A stretch of DNA of 64,000 bases, taken from Schistocephalus solidus. Taxonomy: Eukaryota > Platyhelminthes > Cestoda > Diphyllobothriidea > Diphyllobothriidae. The notes below the pieces were generated by a model. The model was not told the origin of the DNA. It was given only the letters and a program-made list of their open reading frames with translations, and made no database searches. Made by a program: the position numbers and the translations under genes. The DNA lies in assembly GCA_017591395.1 (NCBI GenBank), contig WEDG01011713.1, positions 1 to 64,000 on the forward strand, read 5' to 3'. Positions 24,986 to 38,400 of this stretch are shown piece after piece; the stretch's first letter is position 1, and each line of letters starts with the position of its first letter.

Positions 24986-25024
24986 CATCCTTTGATGGGA
25001 ATTTTCGCAACGCGAACAGATCAA

Positions 25025-28000
25025 TTAAAATTTACAATAGAGCTTGCACTTCTCTTACATGAGATGTGAAACACAGGCCACCTGAATTACTGAAAAGGCG
25101 TATCTTCAAGAACTTTGGCTTATCTCTGTAACCAAAGAAGCCAAAAATCATCCGTTATGGTGATAACGGCTATTTTATGACGCAAAATTATCAGCTTAAG
25201 CGCGATTTTGAGAGAATCCTTGTGTGCAACAGAAAGGAAATTCATTAGAGAATGTGTCCACTTTAGACTACGACAAGACTCCCTATATCGTAAAATAAAG
25301 CAGAGTAATTAATCGACAAGGGAACAATTGTACGCAGTTTCTCTGTCTTTCAGATGTTATGCTGCTCCAAATAAACTGTTGAGTATGACGTTTATGGAAA
25401 AAAATAACATTTTAAAGTTTCATTCATAAAACTATGTACCCCGTACTGTCAATGCGTCTTTGTTATTTCTGCGATCATTTGTTCAGTCCGGCCTCGTAAA
25501 AGCCTGGGAATCGAGATTCGATGAAATTTTGGAAGGCCGGTATTACGGCATTGTCGGAACTCAAGTGCGTTCTAATGAATAAATATTATCCGAATTCAAG
25601 ACGAGGTGGTAATCAGTGAGGGCAAGGCCTGGTCAGTGTTGTGAATGATGCGTTACGTTCAAGACCAACTTCTGTAGTTTCCCGTTGTCTTTCGTTCAAA
25701 GTGTGGTCTGGTGTTGTCTTGCAGCAGAATAGGAGCGGATCAATTAAAATATGTTAATTTTTTCCTACAGGTTTTAATCGGATTTCGTCCAGCTTCTTTC
25801 AATATACTTCTGCCTCGATTGAGGAACTTTTTTTATGAAATCGTTATTCGTCAAACCTGTGCCAGACCACCCTACACTCACTATCAGTTTCTTTTTGTTA
25901 ATATCGCATTTTTGGCCTTTTTTGGTAGATTGAGCTTGTATAAACGCTGCACATTGCGTTTAGTGTTATTGTGTGAGATCCCTTTCTCACCACACGTTAA
26001 AATTCGATTAAAAAATGAATATGAAAAATATGATGAGTGGGCAATATCATGCAAGCTTCCAAACTTTCCTGGTTTTCATTCAGTTCATGCAGAACCCATG
26101 TATCTAGTGTGTTTAATTTACCGAATGTTTGCTCACGAATAGTAAAGCTAAGCGAGAATTCATGTGCATTTTGAGATCGACCTGACTTGACTGTGAATTT
26201 CGTTTTGTCAGTATCTTTCTTTGTTTCTAGCCAAAGGCATGGCTCATTCGTGAGTTCAAAGTTAACCGAATGTTATTTTCCAAACCACTTTTTTACTGTC
26301 TGCAGAATATACCACTAATGCTTCGAGGTATCTGTGATGATGCTTTTCCACTATAGATCACACATTTCATTATTATACGGGATTCCGGCTTTTAGACCTT
26401 TTACTTGAAATAAAACACACATTTTGTATATTTATTCAGGCGAAAAATGAATAAGAAAGAGAAAATAGGTAAAGCAACATAAGAACAAAAAGGAATCGCA
26501 AAATATAATACTGAAGTGGACTAAGAAGCTTTCAAATTTTATAATTGATGATGCATTACAACCAATAAATGGCGAATTCAATGCCTAAATACAGCAACTA
26601 GAATTGCAGTCTTTTAGTGGTGAGTTTAAAAAACAATAGGATTTTTAACCAAATATTAAAGGTTACAAACGATGGATTAGACTAATTAACTATTAACCAG
26701 AAGGTAAATTTTAGTTATGTTTCCAACAATCGTGGCAAAAATTGTGTGTAGATCCCTTTCAAACAAGCAAGTCTATGCATAACAACTAGTGCTCATTACC
26801 ATTAGTTTCTTCAGGTATCTGTTAAGAAATTACCGGTAATCCAAATCTTCTTTTTCAACTTACATGAATCTCAACCCTTTCATCCGGATCGTGCACGAAG
26901 TAATTAAATTTCCGTCCCCTATTGTTAAAGTGTGGACTATTTACTAGTTGTTAACCTGGTTTTCCATTTTTTAAGCCGTAACTCCTGATGTTCAATTGAC
27001 TCTTTCCTGTCCAAGAATGCAGTCTAGACGGTTAAAATTAAATGAGGCATCGTTAGACGTCTAAGAGCTGAACACGAAACGCCGCAAAATATGTTTTCTA
27101 AACGTTTGGTCACCTCAGACCAGTTCACGTCACGGTGAATGCTCATAGGTTAGTCGACTGTACACACCGAGGAATACGTTGACTGAAATTGACGCGGATG
27201 GCAGGCACTATCGCCAATTTATTAACGACAAGGCTCGAACGAAAGAGATCATGACTTTTGAATTCAATTACGGGAACCTACAAGAGCAGTGGACAACCTC
27301 GCAGCTCTTAGAGTGGCTCGAGAATGTGAAACGGACCTGGCTGTGGTGTAGGGCGTTCGTACAGATTTAACTCCGCCTTGATGTTGCAATTCGATCGCTA
27401 CTAATGAGACAGATTCGGCTCTGGATGCTATCTTTATATTGCACATAATGTGGTAGTCATCATACGGACACAAAAAGATCTCGAAAAATTATTATTCGGA
27501 ATTGTGTGTGGATATTAATATTAAAATTGGGCATCCCAAATAATTTATTTAGAAAGAGAGTATGTGATTTGGTATCTTTCTTACTTAAAGGGAAACATAT
27601 TTTAAAGTGGATCTTCAGTTGTCAAATAATGAGCAATTATTTCAGGTATGTTAATGTCAGCAGTTTTACACGTTTTCTGCAAGTCTGACAACCTTTTCGT
27701 AGGACAGTGTGTTGATTTACCCAAAGAAAATATAAACGTCAGTAAAAATGCTTCAGTAAAAAAATATAAGCATATGAATATTGCAAAGAAAGAATACGAA
27801 GTTATAAATAGACATTTCTGGTTTAATGACCATTAACAGTTAACCATACTTTAATCCTCGTTTGCATACGCTACCACCCGAACCCTCGTTCCCTTATTGA
27901 AAAATCAATCGCTCTAAACATTGTGCTATTGGTTTATGTGTTAGTCGATTACAACTCACAGTTCAAGGTATCCTTTGCTCAAGGTTTATTGTTGAACAGG

Positions 28001-29360
28001 TAAAACCTCGATGAAACTGACTGACTGATGACAAATATTTTGTAAAAAAGGAGCTCTCTACTATATATCAGTATTTTATAAGTAATAAATAATAGAAAAA
28101 CACCCTTTTTATAATCGGGCTGTGCCCATAAATTGTAAGTTTGGTGACGCCAACACCTGGCCAGATGAAATGCGTAGCAAGGAAAGTTAGATATTCAAAC
28201 TAGATCGGTTGGTGGACAGGGCGGACAGTGACAGACAATGGGTATGAGAGCGATGGACCCGTTATAATTGTATCATTTGTGGAGTGGGAGGTGAAGGAAG
28301 GAGAGTTGCATCTGACTGTGTTAGAGCGCAAGGCTTATAGGGGATCCAACCGTCCATATTCAAACACCGTTACCATCCGCCTTCCTCCCAACACAGTGAG
28401 TCACTGCTGTCCCTACTACGTTTGAATGCATAGCGTAATAATTTGACCACTCCACTCACACCATGTATCCGACTTTCGAGGTTGGTCCTATCGAGCTAAC
28501 CAATCTTACTCGAATAGCTAACTTTCCACTCAACCCATTTCGTTTGACGACGAAGTTCGTAACGCATCTGAAGATGTACGAGTACGATTCAATGTTGTTC
28601 TGAAGAGCGCTTTTGTTTTTCTTGTTACATTTTTGAACGCACACTACGTTGGTTATTCAACATCAGTACATATACAGATTTATCCAGAATGAACTTGAGG
28701 AAAACAGATAAAAAAATATGTACATGACCATCTTTGGCTTATTTTCCACCATGAACTGGACATACCCAACAGCAGCTCTTGTAATCCATGCGGCCCGAAA
28801 CCACAAACTGTTGGTGTACACTCATATGCTCTCGCCATTGAGAAATAACCTCATTAACGCATAATTGTTTGGCCAGGAATAGTGCAATAGGTGAATAGGC
28901 ACTTACCGGTCAGTCGTGGAACTTACTCATCCCTTGTGCTCGATCTGGGGTCTGGCAAGCAATCAAATTGCGACAAGATAGATGTGCAGTGAGGCTGCTG
29001 GCACAAGCTATATATAACGATTTGTATGCCTATACGAAATAAATTTAGTGAAGTTCTCTCTGCAAATGATCAGGACCTCGGCTTTTTAAATCTTAATTTA
29101 TTTGATTGAAAGCTATTGCCGAACTCCTACTAATATATGACGCAGACAAACGAGGAAAATAGAAGTGTGTGTTTCAAGTAGGATTAACAAAGCGCATTGC
29201 CATGTAGGCGGAATTCGATGAAGGCCTGCACACTTGTTTATAACCTGGGTATCACGTGCTACACAGAACAATCTTTAGACTGCATACCCTACGGTGAGTA
29301 CACTAAGCCTCCTACGCTATCATCCACTGAAAACATCATATCAATAATATAACTATAATC
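25025..29360. other. AT-rich region without a recognised gene
   Basis: Several open frames are visible, the largest 143 codons on the plus strand at 25711-26142. It is hydrophobic, AT-codon-rich and unrecognised. There is no clear exon, RNA gene or repeat. Possible start of the 29-31 kb PLE decay cannot be traced confidently upstream of 29365. Confidence 0.45.
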
Positions 29361-29364
29361 AACT

Positions 29365-30920
29365 GTGACCTCCAAAGCCTCAGGCCAGTAGGTACACGCA
29401 TCTTCTTCACTATAGTCTAGCAAAGATCCACAAAAGAGGGCTTGCCAGTTCGTCCGATTTTAGACATGTGAAACTCTCCTTATCATGCCATAGCAAAGTG
29501 GTTAGCAGAGAAACTAAGGCCTTTACAACGTTAACTAGCGCCACGTAGCTACCGAGATACCTTCAAATGTAGTGAAGACGTCAAGACCTTAACTTAAATG
29601 GCACGAGGATGTTATATTTTGATGTCTCATCACTTTTTACAAACGTCCCAGTCTCTGAGACAGTTGATTACCTCTGTGAATTCCTATTAACCAGTGAGCA
29701 AGAAACAGATATAGTGACAAATTCACTGAACGAATTATTACTAAGATGCACGTTGAATGTGCAGTTCCATTTTTACAACCAGCTTTACAGACAAATAGAT
29801 GGCGTTGTTATAGGCTGTCCACTTGAATCTCTCCTAACCGATGTCTTTATGGGCAAGCTGGAGAAAGTTCAGCTAAGCTGACAGATCAATTAGCGAAGAC
29901 ACGACGGCCGATACGTCGACGATATCTTTGCAATTATCACAGAAACAAAATGCAGACGAACTCTTAAACATTGTAAACCAAGCACATCCGTCGATCAAAT
30001 TCCCGTTGGAGATGGAAAGAACAGGTTCACACCCTTTCGTAGACGTATGTCGGAGAAGAAGACCTAACGGCAGCATTCAAAGGAGCGTTAATCGAAAGAA
30101 AACAGGTTCGGGGCAATATACGAACTTTGGCAGTTTCATACCTCTCCAAAAGAAATGCAATCTAGTCCGTTGCTTAGCGCAAAGGGCTCAAAAAATTTGC
30201 TCGGCAGATAGTATCGAGGAGGAGCTTAGGAAGATCCAGAACCTACTTCGAGTGAACGAATACCTTGATTAGTTTATTACAAACCATCTTGTCACAAGAC
30301 CAGTGAACCCTACCAAGGTTACTGTTGAAAAGAAAAATCTATTCCTAAAAGTGCCCTTGCGAAGGGGATGCGGCTATTGAACACCTGAAAAGACGCCTTA
30401 TCCACGCCGTTAAACAAACGTTCCCAAACATTCAAGAGCATAAAGAGCGCTCTCCTTGCAAATTTCTTGACACCGGGCATAGTGTCGATCCCATCGAAGC
30501 TTTTTGTGTAATTATTTATGTTCCACCAAACTACCCCAAGCCACTGGGTCAACGTCTACTATCAGCAGCAGAAGCGACTGCCATTAGGTTGAAGAAGCCG
30601 GTCTTGTGCGCACAAAAAACCTCGTACAAGCTCTGCGCGTAGCTTGGCCAACGGCCGCTTAAATGCATGCATTCCCCCACGCCATCTCTGTACTCACTCT
30701 TCTCCTAGAACGGCTCTGCCAAACACTCACTGCCGCCTACCACTCTGTTTATTTTTATCCTCCCCCTGTGCACATCTCTGGGGACAACCCACACAAACGG
30801 ACGAATATACTCGATTTCATGTTTTAAATTTCTACTACGTTCCAACGTTTTCCTATAACTGTACTGACCTGAAGAGAAGTTATCGAAAGCAGCGCGTATG
30901 CTCACCAAGTCGTTTTTTAG
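29365..30920 (+). mobile_element. Penelope-like element, long decayed copy (RT + partial GIY-YIG + 3' terminal block)
   Basis: Plus strand, several frameshifts and stops. In order: PVGTRI-like text near 29380; KIHKRGLASSSDF and GLPVRPILDM (29420-29465); FDVSSLFTNVPVSETVDYLC (29615-29670); LLRCTLNVQFHFYNQLYRQI then DGVVIGCPLESLLTDVFM (29740-29850); RYVDDIFAIITET (29908-29945); HPFVDVCRRRRPNGSIQR (30030-30085); KICSADSIEEELRKIQNLLR (30190-30255). This is the typical PLE reverse-transcriptase order, with the YVDD catalytic box still readable. After AVKQTF (30410-30424) the text jumps to FKSIKSALLANFLDTGHSVD and VPPNYPKPLGQRLLS, the second half of the GIY-YIG domain, so its catalytic N-terminal half is deleted. 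The 3' end at about 30840-30915 resembles the terminal block of the 24.3 kb copy. Confidence 0.88.
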
Positions 30921-32284
30921 AACTATAAACGTTGTAAAATTTCGAAAAAAGTCGATTACCCCAGTCAGTCTTCCGCGACGTTCGTTTATTGTCTAAAAAT
31001 GTTAATTGGGGTGCCATTTCAGTCGTTGATTCCCACTAATCCAGTGCGTCTCCAGCCACAAGGGGGTTGCAGGGACCACGACTGTCGCTTATATTACTGA
31101 TATTTGACTGACTCAATACTGACTTCACTTTCCGCTCTTATCAAATTGGTTCCGAAGTCAAACTGAATTCAAGAAGAATTGATCGGAATGGATCAGAAGC
31201 AAATGGCTGGCGCGGAGTGAGTCTGGCTAAAGTCTGTCCCTTGTTTTCATGTGTGGCATTTTTATGGGTGCGCACTACAAACCATCAAAGTGTGAACGAG
31301 GTTAAATTCGTTCTATCTCTTTTACTAATGCATAATTTGATTTTTGGATCTTAGGACTAGGAAAACATATTTTTTGGCCTATTACCACACACACCCCTGA
31401 AATCAATCATACTGGATGTTTCGGAAGATTTTCTTTATAAGTACATGTAAGGATACAAACCGTCCTCAAAGAATATTACGAAAGACCTAATAGACACAAA
31501 TTTGTGACGCTAAATGTTGTAAACAAATAGTTGTCAACAACGATTCACTAGGTTATTTTGATATGATTTAGCACCCCGTCTTCAATTACTGTAACGTAGC
31601 TCGATGTGTTGCTTTCACCGCATGATATGAAATCTAGAGTGTGACCCAAATGCGAGCAGCTTGGAAATCAGAAGGTAGATAATAGAGACAATAAAACAGT
31701 CGTGGGAGGGAAACCTCCAAAGGCTATTGGGGAAACAACAGTACTTTAGAAGATTTTAAGTAGTACATACTTACAAGCTATAGATCCCGTATGAAGGTCA
31801 CTTTAATTTGTAAGAAAAGCCCCACCATCATGTAAATGGTCAAACGACAATCGCTGAACGCTGGTTTCTTTTGAACTAGATTAAAAACACTCATATACGT
31901 CTCTTAATGGAAAGTTTACTGCCTCATTTTTACTATATGCAAATGCACAATCTATGACCTGATGCTCTGCACATACGGATTTTAGTGCAGATTCCTGTGA
32001 TGCATGCGTTGCATAAATGCATTAATTTATAAAAATAATGTCCATCATTTGGTAAAAACATTTCATTAACTACCTAAAACAGAAAAAATGTTATCCATTC
32101 ATGGTCTACGTGAAATACACCGTACGTTTTTGATGTGTTTAAAGAATAAAACACTTTGGCGACTGGGCGCATCACCAATCCCTAACGGAATCAACTCATC
32201 CCGTTCTGCATTAAAACTGTGTTAAGTGACCCACTGGCAGCTGCACAGCGTCTAGTTGTATAGGTCGATGAACACTGCCAACGA
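30921..32284. other. AT-rich region without a recognised gene
   Basis: Nothing recognised. Position 31040-31095 contains a GC-richer block (GTCTCCAGCCACAAGGGGGT) that may be an unrelated repeat scrap. Confidence 0.5.
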
Positions 32285-32412
32285 AGACAAGGAGGCCGTT
32301 TCTCAGTGGTGTGCCACCAGGGGCTCGATGAATCAAGGTTCGAGACCCGGGTGGTGTACCACCGGGATTGCGTAGGGCTGATTGATAATAGCAAATAAAC
32401 TAGAAATGTACA
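32285..32412 (+). repeat. tRNA-derived SINE, second family
   Basis: Contains an A-box-like GTTTCTCAGTGGT (32299-32311) and a perfect B-box GGTTCGAGACC (32337-32347), spaced as in a tRNA internal promoter. A non-tRNA tail follows (GGGTGGTGTACCACCGGGA, then a GGCTGATTGATAATAGCAAA block). The tail differs from the 60 kb array family, so this is a separate SINE-type repeat. The pol III boxes are intact enough to have been functional; there is no evidence of current activity. Confidence 0.6.
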
Positions 32413-35400
32413 TTTCAATCTTTCTTCACTTTGTCCGAAATTTTCATCAGCCTAGAATGAGAAACTTTTTTCCCGTGAGAATATTTAAGAAAATTACTAT
32501 ATTTGAGAAATATTTGTAGGCAAACAATAAAGATTGATTAAGCAAACGAAAAATGACCAGTAACCGGAACAAATGTTTATTTCTTCGGAACCTTTATAGC
32601 ATGCAGACTTCAGGTAATGTCACTCAAACCGCAGGGCCGTAGAACTGTCGTTGACGGCACTGTGCTCTGTATGCGGGCGCCTGGGCATATAAGCGCATGC
32701 ATCTTGCATTCGCGATAAGAACTTACCTTAGCAGCTTCGAATTTGAACTACGGACCGGTTTCAGAGGTGCAACTGATCACTTATGATAATTACTCGCTCC
32801 AAGGATCAGCCAGTTTACTTTCGTATATGTGTGGTTCAATTGTGCTGTCAGTGTGACCTGCATTATAATTAGGTCATTTTTGGTACAAGATAGGATACAG
32901 CTATCAACAATCTTAATCTGTGTTGAGTAAGTCCTTAATTCACACAAATACTAAAGCTTTGGGGCGACGTGCACTTGCAAAACCTACGCCCGCAGAATAT
33001 CAATCGGCAGTCTGTTAAACGTGCTTAATTTATGGCACTACGTGTCATGTTACTGTTTGGATCCTTCAGGGTTAACGATGTAGGTTGCGGCTTACAAAAG
33101 TCTTCGTATAGCTGGTCGACATAAACTGATCGCGGTAGCATCTCGTAAAATCTGAAAACCGTCAAAGACGATCAATTACCATAACTTCTTATGTGAGTTG
33201 GGGATTGTTTACTGTTAAACTATGAATGATTTAAAATAATCCACTGTATGGTATTCAAACTAAAATGTTAGTGACTCCCAGTTCAGTTGCACAGTAGAGG
33301 CGCAGTTACTGAAATGAGTTAAACTATCATACACATTGATGCACAATGCTGTTCACAATGCGGGTTTCCAGTCCAATTTTAAACGGTCAAAACTTGCTTT
33401 ATGCCTGTTTACGCGAAATAATATCACATTTTGCATTACATCTGGGTACAACGTATCGCAAAACTACAGTAACTGGTCACGCTTCCGATATTTTACGTGT
33501 CATTCTTGAATATACTTAACATAAGAAAGAAGCTTTATGGCCGGATTTTACTTATCAGTACCCTGCAGCCTTATTATTAAGAAGCTGAATTTAAAAACGG
33601 GTTCTATTTAGTCGAATGCAAACCCAAGTGTGTTAAAAAATGCTATTCAAAGACTATTTTCTTTTGATTATCACAGTCGTTATAAATTCGCATGTACTTA
33701 CGAGAAAATAGTCATAAAGGATACTTTATTGTAAAGGTTTAGTAGAGCCTTGTTGTTTCCTGTAAATTTGAACTTTTTTCTTGCGGTTTCGAATAAGTTT
33801 AAAACAGACCAGCATTTATGCTCGCACGTATGGTTGTCGATCTACGTGTTTTAAACTTTATCTGTCAGTAAAATCATGCTGTTTTCATTTTATAACCAGG
33901 AAGTGATATAGGGTGCATACAAGATGCAACGGTTATTAACCATGTTGTACACTATATGAGAGGCAAAAACATATGTATAGATGCGATGCTTCTTAAAACG
34001 ACCTTGTGAGGGCTTTAAAAATATTTTCTTAATATATGTTACCCTAGAAAATTGTCTATCTTCAAAAACCATGCCTTGAAATGGTCCCGTACGACGAAGT
34101 GTAAAAATAAGCCTATTTCCAAAACAACTGTCTTAAACAATCTTTCCTTTAAAATGAAAACCGAAGGCAATGTCAAAAACGTATACCACGCTTACATGCA
34201 TTTTTAAAAGGCATCCAAACGGAACTCATTTAAATTCAAACTTCTGCCATGAGAAAAAATATTTTGCGATTATTTACCAAATCGTACAATTTGAAATCCA
34301 TTGCTTAAGTATGATGAAAATTGTGGATGCACCACCTTCACATGATAAAATGCAGTTAACCTAAAAATATAATCATTTATCTGCGCTTCCCACCACACGC
34401 TACTGTTATTTCAACGCATCATAATTTGCGATCATTAAATATTTTTAAAAGTTTCCTCAGGTATTTACAACCTTTGTGTTGGAAATCTTCCAGTAAACTA
34501 TTTATTAGTTAGCCTATCTAAACAAATATCAACAACATTTCTGAAATTTATTTTCCAAGAGCAGAGATTAATTCAGTAATTTTGTAAAGTGAAGTATAAT
34601 ATATCATAAATCAAGGATGTTTCAGTCACTGTATGAAGCCGCCTTTTGAATGAAGTACTTTTCTACCGTCCTTAAAATCGGAAGTAGGTGAACAATGACC
34701 TGTTTAATTGGTATTTCAACTAACCATTAACGTTTTAGTCTCTGGTAAATTTTAATATATTTGAAACACATCAGAATAAATACTTCTTACACTCGCTTGT
34801 TTAAAAATACCATCCTCAAATTTTATGCTTGACAAATAGATACCTTGTGGCTTTAGAATGCACTAGTTATGGAAGAATAAATTTGAGTTTGAGCTGTGGT
34901 TTATACCTGAAATCAAGGTTCACAGTCCACCAGATGTATATTTTGCGTTAAAAGATAATCATGAATTTTGGCACGCTACTAAGAACAAAAACATAGATAG
35001 TGCATTAAATTTTACCATCACAGTAGAAATAATGGCATTTGTTATAAGGAGTATAAAAACCTAAATGGAAAATTACCAAGCATTCAAAATCTGGTAAATA
35101 AATGTTTTAAATTATTAAAAACAGCCCTTCCTCCAATAATAACTTTGAAAAATGTGTTAATTCCTGCCAAACGTGGATATGAAAATTAAAAGCATTTTTC
35201 ATTCTTTCTAAAATACATCAGAAATGCATCAAAAAGAAATACTAAAACGTAAAAGTATAGAATTAGTTATTTCATACAGAATAAGATATTTGCAAGCGGC
35301 CACAAAAAAGCTGTAGTTCTACGTAACTGCAGCATAAAATGATATCATAGGCAGATGTTTATTGCCGACAAAGACATCGGGTACAATGTTTACCTGAATT

Positions 35401-38400
35401 TAATAGTAGCTACTGTTTGGCTGCTGTTGGAGCTCAATAATGAACCCTTAGGCTGAACAGTACGAGTTAGTTCCGCAACCAAGCTGTGAGCTTTCATCGT
35501 CTAACAGAAGATATATCTTGACTAATTGCTTAGTTTAAAAAATCAAATTCAACTTCAAATTACAGTTAAATAGATAAAAATATACTGGCCTGATGCAAAT
35601 TAATGAAAAGAAAATTTATTTCAGCCAATTTGTCTTTAAATTGTATTTAAAGCAAGTTCGAAACATTTTAGCTACGCATATGTCTTGACCCCTTGTACAT
35701 AGCAACTGCTTGCATTCCAAATGAATCGGATTTAATTAACTGTCTGCAAACAGACTGAGCAAAAACAAAATTCACGCTATCACTAAGAGTGGATTTTCCT
35801 TTTTAAAATATTGAAAAAAGCAGAGTACTCCTTTTACCAAAAGTGAAATTTTACGGTATTTTAAAATATTATGTCCCGCTGCCATTTCGGAATAGCTGTC
35901 ACCTTGCATGCATAAACTCTTGTTTAGCTTGATGTGGAGGCGTGATTAAAAGACGAATCAAGGAATCAAAAACATTTAAATGAAAAAGGAAGCTGTTTGA
36001 CAGCGTTAGTTCGCTAGCCCATACGAAGGACTTCCGTTTTTCACGATTGATCAACACCTCGGCGCTCTTAGTGCTATACAAAATGTCTCACAATTCCACA
36101 ACAATTTACTTGGCTCTGCCTTAGAGCTTAAATATGCCTCAGATAATTCGTATTTTTGGGGCACGGAATACGTAGGATGCGTTACATTCCTGCTTAGACC
36201 TTCTTTCTGTATTCCCCTCAAGAAGCAGTATTGATATGTATATTCCTCTCTCAAGTATAGCATTTTGTCATGTTGCTGTGAAATATATCCTAAAAAATCT
36301 GTAGTTAGATAATCAAATGATAACTGCGCCATAATCTTAGTCAAAATATCATCTATTAATGTTTTGATTATCCCGTTAGAAATATTATTGGCTTGTTGCG
36401 TAGGACACAGCAAGATTGCTAAAGCGTCATAGTGATCCTGATATATATCTGTAGTATCATCCTACATGTCTTCCATTCTCAATCATTGAAGCTACCAGAT
36501 AAGATCAATCAAGAGTCACTTACCTTTTAAGTAAATGCGGTATTCCTGATAGTACTAACGCTATCACTTCCAGTCTGCGGTGTTACTGACTTCTACCAAT
36601 AAATAACTGATGCAACCCCAATTTGAAAATTCGTTCACCCTGTTAGGATTCGATTAGACACGAGCAAGAACATAGCCCTAGTTCAGTGAATAACGTAGTC
36701 CTCTGACATCTGGCTTTAACCGCAAGATGCGTGTTTAAGTATATCAGGGCCGCTCAGTTTAGGAGATTGGGTCTATAAAGCAAGTAAATTATGTCAACAA
36801 AATGTAGTACCTTTAGTGAGCCTGGTACTCAAATGTTTGAATACCGATGGGATGCTTATGTATTCATGTTTGTACAGTCAGCTTGATATATACGAATTTG
36901 TAGATTTTATACGTGGCATCATGCTGGGTGGCAAACGTGACACAAATTGAAAGACTGCAGGTTCGTCACCTGAGTAGTACTTGTGCTAAGGGGATGCCAT
37001 TGCCTTTGTCGGTTTAAATTCGACTATAATTACTGCATTCTCACAGTGGGCTCGAGTGGAGTACTAAAACCTGTCAAAACTTTAAAAAAATAGTTTTCTG
37101 ATATTTTGGAAGAAACGTTGTGTATGAATTTGTGTATCGGAAGATTAACAAAGTTGGTAAAATACCTAATATAGAGACACAACAGAAACCTACAGCAAAC
37201 TATCGATATGAAAATGATTGAAAAGCTACCCTGAAGACTTTTTTTAGATGTAAAGTAGCTAGATTTATTGCAGCAAGTTAAAATTAAAAATGTAATAAAT
37301 GAATTTTGAAAAGAAAAACGAGTTGCGTAGGCCAACGAAGAGTCCTTAAAATCTATGATCATTGATACGCGCGAACAGGTACAACATTTTAAATATTTTC
37401 AATGCAAACGACGCCAGGGAAAGTAAGATAAAAAACGTGCATTCTCTGAGCAGCGGTTATGATGTTTGCATGCCACAATGTCGTTTTAACTCCAGAATAA
37501 AAAATGCATATGCGTTCCAATTTCTTGATCATTTATGCTCTGCACTAAAGGTAAAATCTACCACATATAAATGTTTCATAAAAAGAAGAAGGAAGCAACG
37601 ATATAATGGTCTTAACTGGAATCGCATCCATGGTTAAAAAGGGCATTTTTATTTTTGTATTTATTTCCAAGATAACTGTAAACTGCCATATTAAATGAGA
37701 GAAAAAACGCAGAAATTTGATTTAAATGCTAATTGGCTCTCTTGTTCCTTAATATTTTGGAGGTTTTTAGTAGGCCGCTGGTTTAAACAATAGTTCTGTC
37801 TTCCCTGATGCATTTTAACAAGAAACGCTGAGCTTTGCTTATTACCTATGTAACCCAGTAAGTGCTCTCTAGGTGAGCTTTTGTCATGTTATAAGCAATT
37901 TTTACAGTTAAACTGTTAATTGCAGTGCCATTTTGTGCCCCACAATAATCTTTCTTATTGAACAGGCAATTTCTTGCCTATCTTATAAATTATTTACCAT
38001 GAGTAATAATCACCTAGCTCCGCACAGTGTTTTACGGTAAACTCAATATTTGTACTTATAAAATGTCAAGTGTGGGACTTCTTGCGCCTGAAATAATGCA
38101 AAGAGTCCGTAAATGCCTTAGCATGTTAGTTAACAACTGACATTAATTCAAGAAAAATATTCAGTTCAGGCAAAGTCTGGTGGTGAAGCTCCTCGATGAA
38201 AACTTAATTAAGAACTATGCGAATGCATTTTTAAGGTCTCGATAGGTTACTTAACAACTGCAAGCTGGTCAAACAATGCTATTTATTAAAGCAGGCCAAG
38301 TTTTGAAAGCTGCTCTAGGAGATCCTAGTTAAGAGACAGAGTTCAATATATTTAGCAAGACCTAAATTGAAGCCACTAAATGCTGAGAGTTGGAAAACAT

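Larger units (their letters stand above)
24284..25024 (+). mobile_element. Short Penelope-like element with inverted terminal copies and GIY-YIG domain
   Basis: A compact 5'-truncated PLE. Left arm 24297-24390 and right arm 24985-24890 are inverted copies of one another, about 95 bases with few mismatches; both read GACTAGTTGGCGAGCA outermost. Between them is an uninterrupted GIY-YIG reading frame. The 12-mer CGAACAGATCAA occurs at 24284-24295 and again at 25013-25024 and is a candidate target-site duplication. In the Penelope family, 5'-truncated copies with an inverted piece of the element's terminal repeat at the 5' end are known products of its integration. The right end continues about 27 bases past the arm before the duplicated 12-mer, so the left arm is slightly shortened. 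Confidence 0.85.

Noticed and set aside
25711..26142. 143-codon plus-strand frame as a protein gene
   Set aside because: Unrecognised, hydrophobic AT-driven composition, no splice or family support.
36051..36413. 120-codon minus-strand frame as a gene
   Set aside because: Amino-acid mix is plausible but no family, start context or neighbouring exon supports it.
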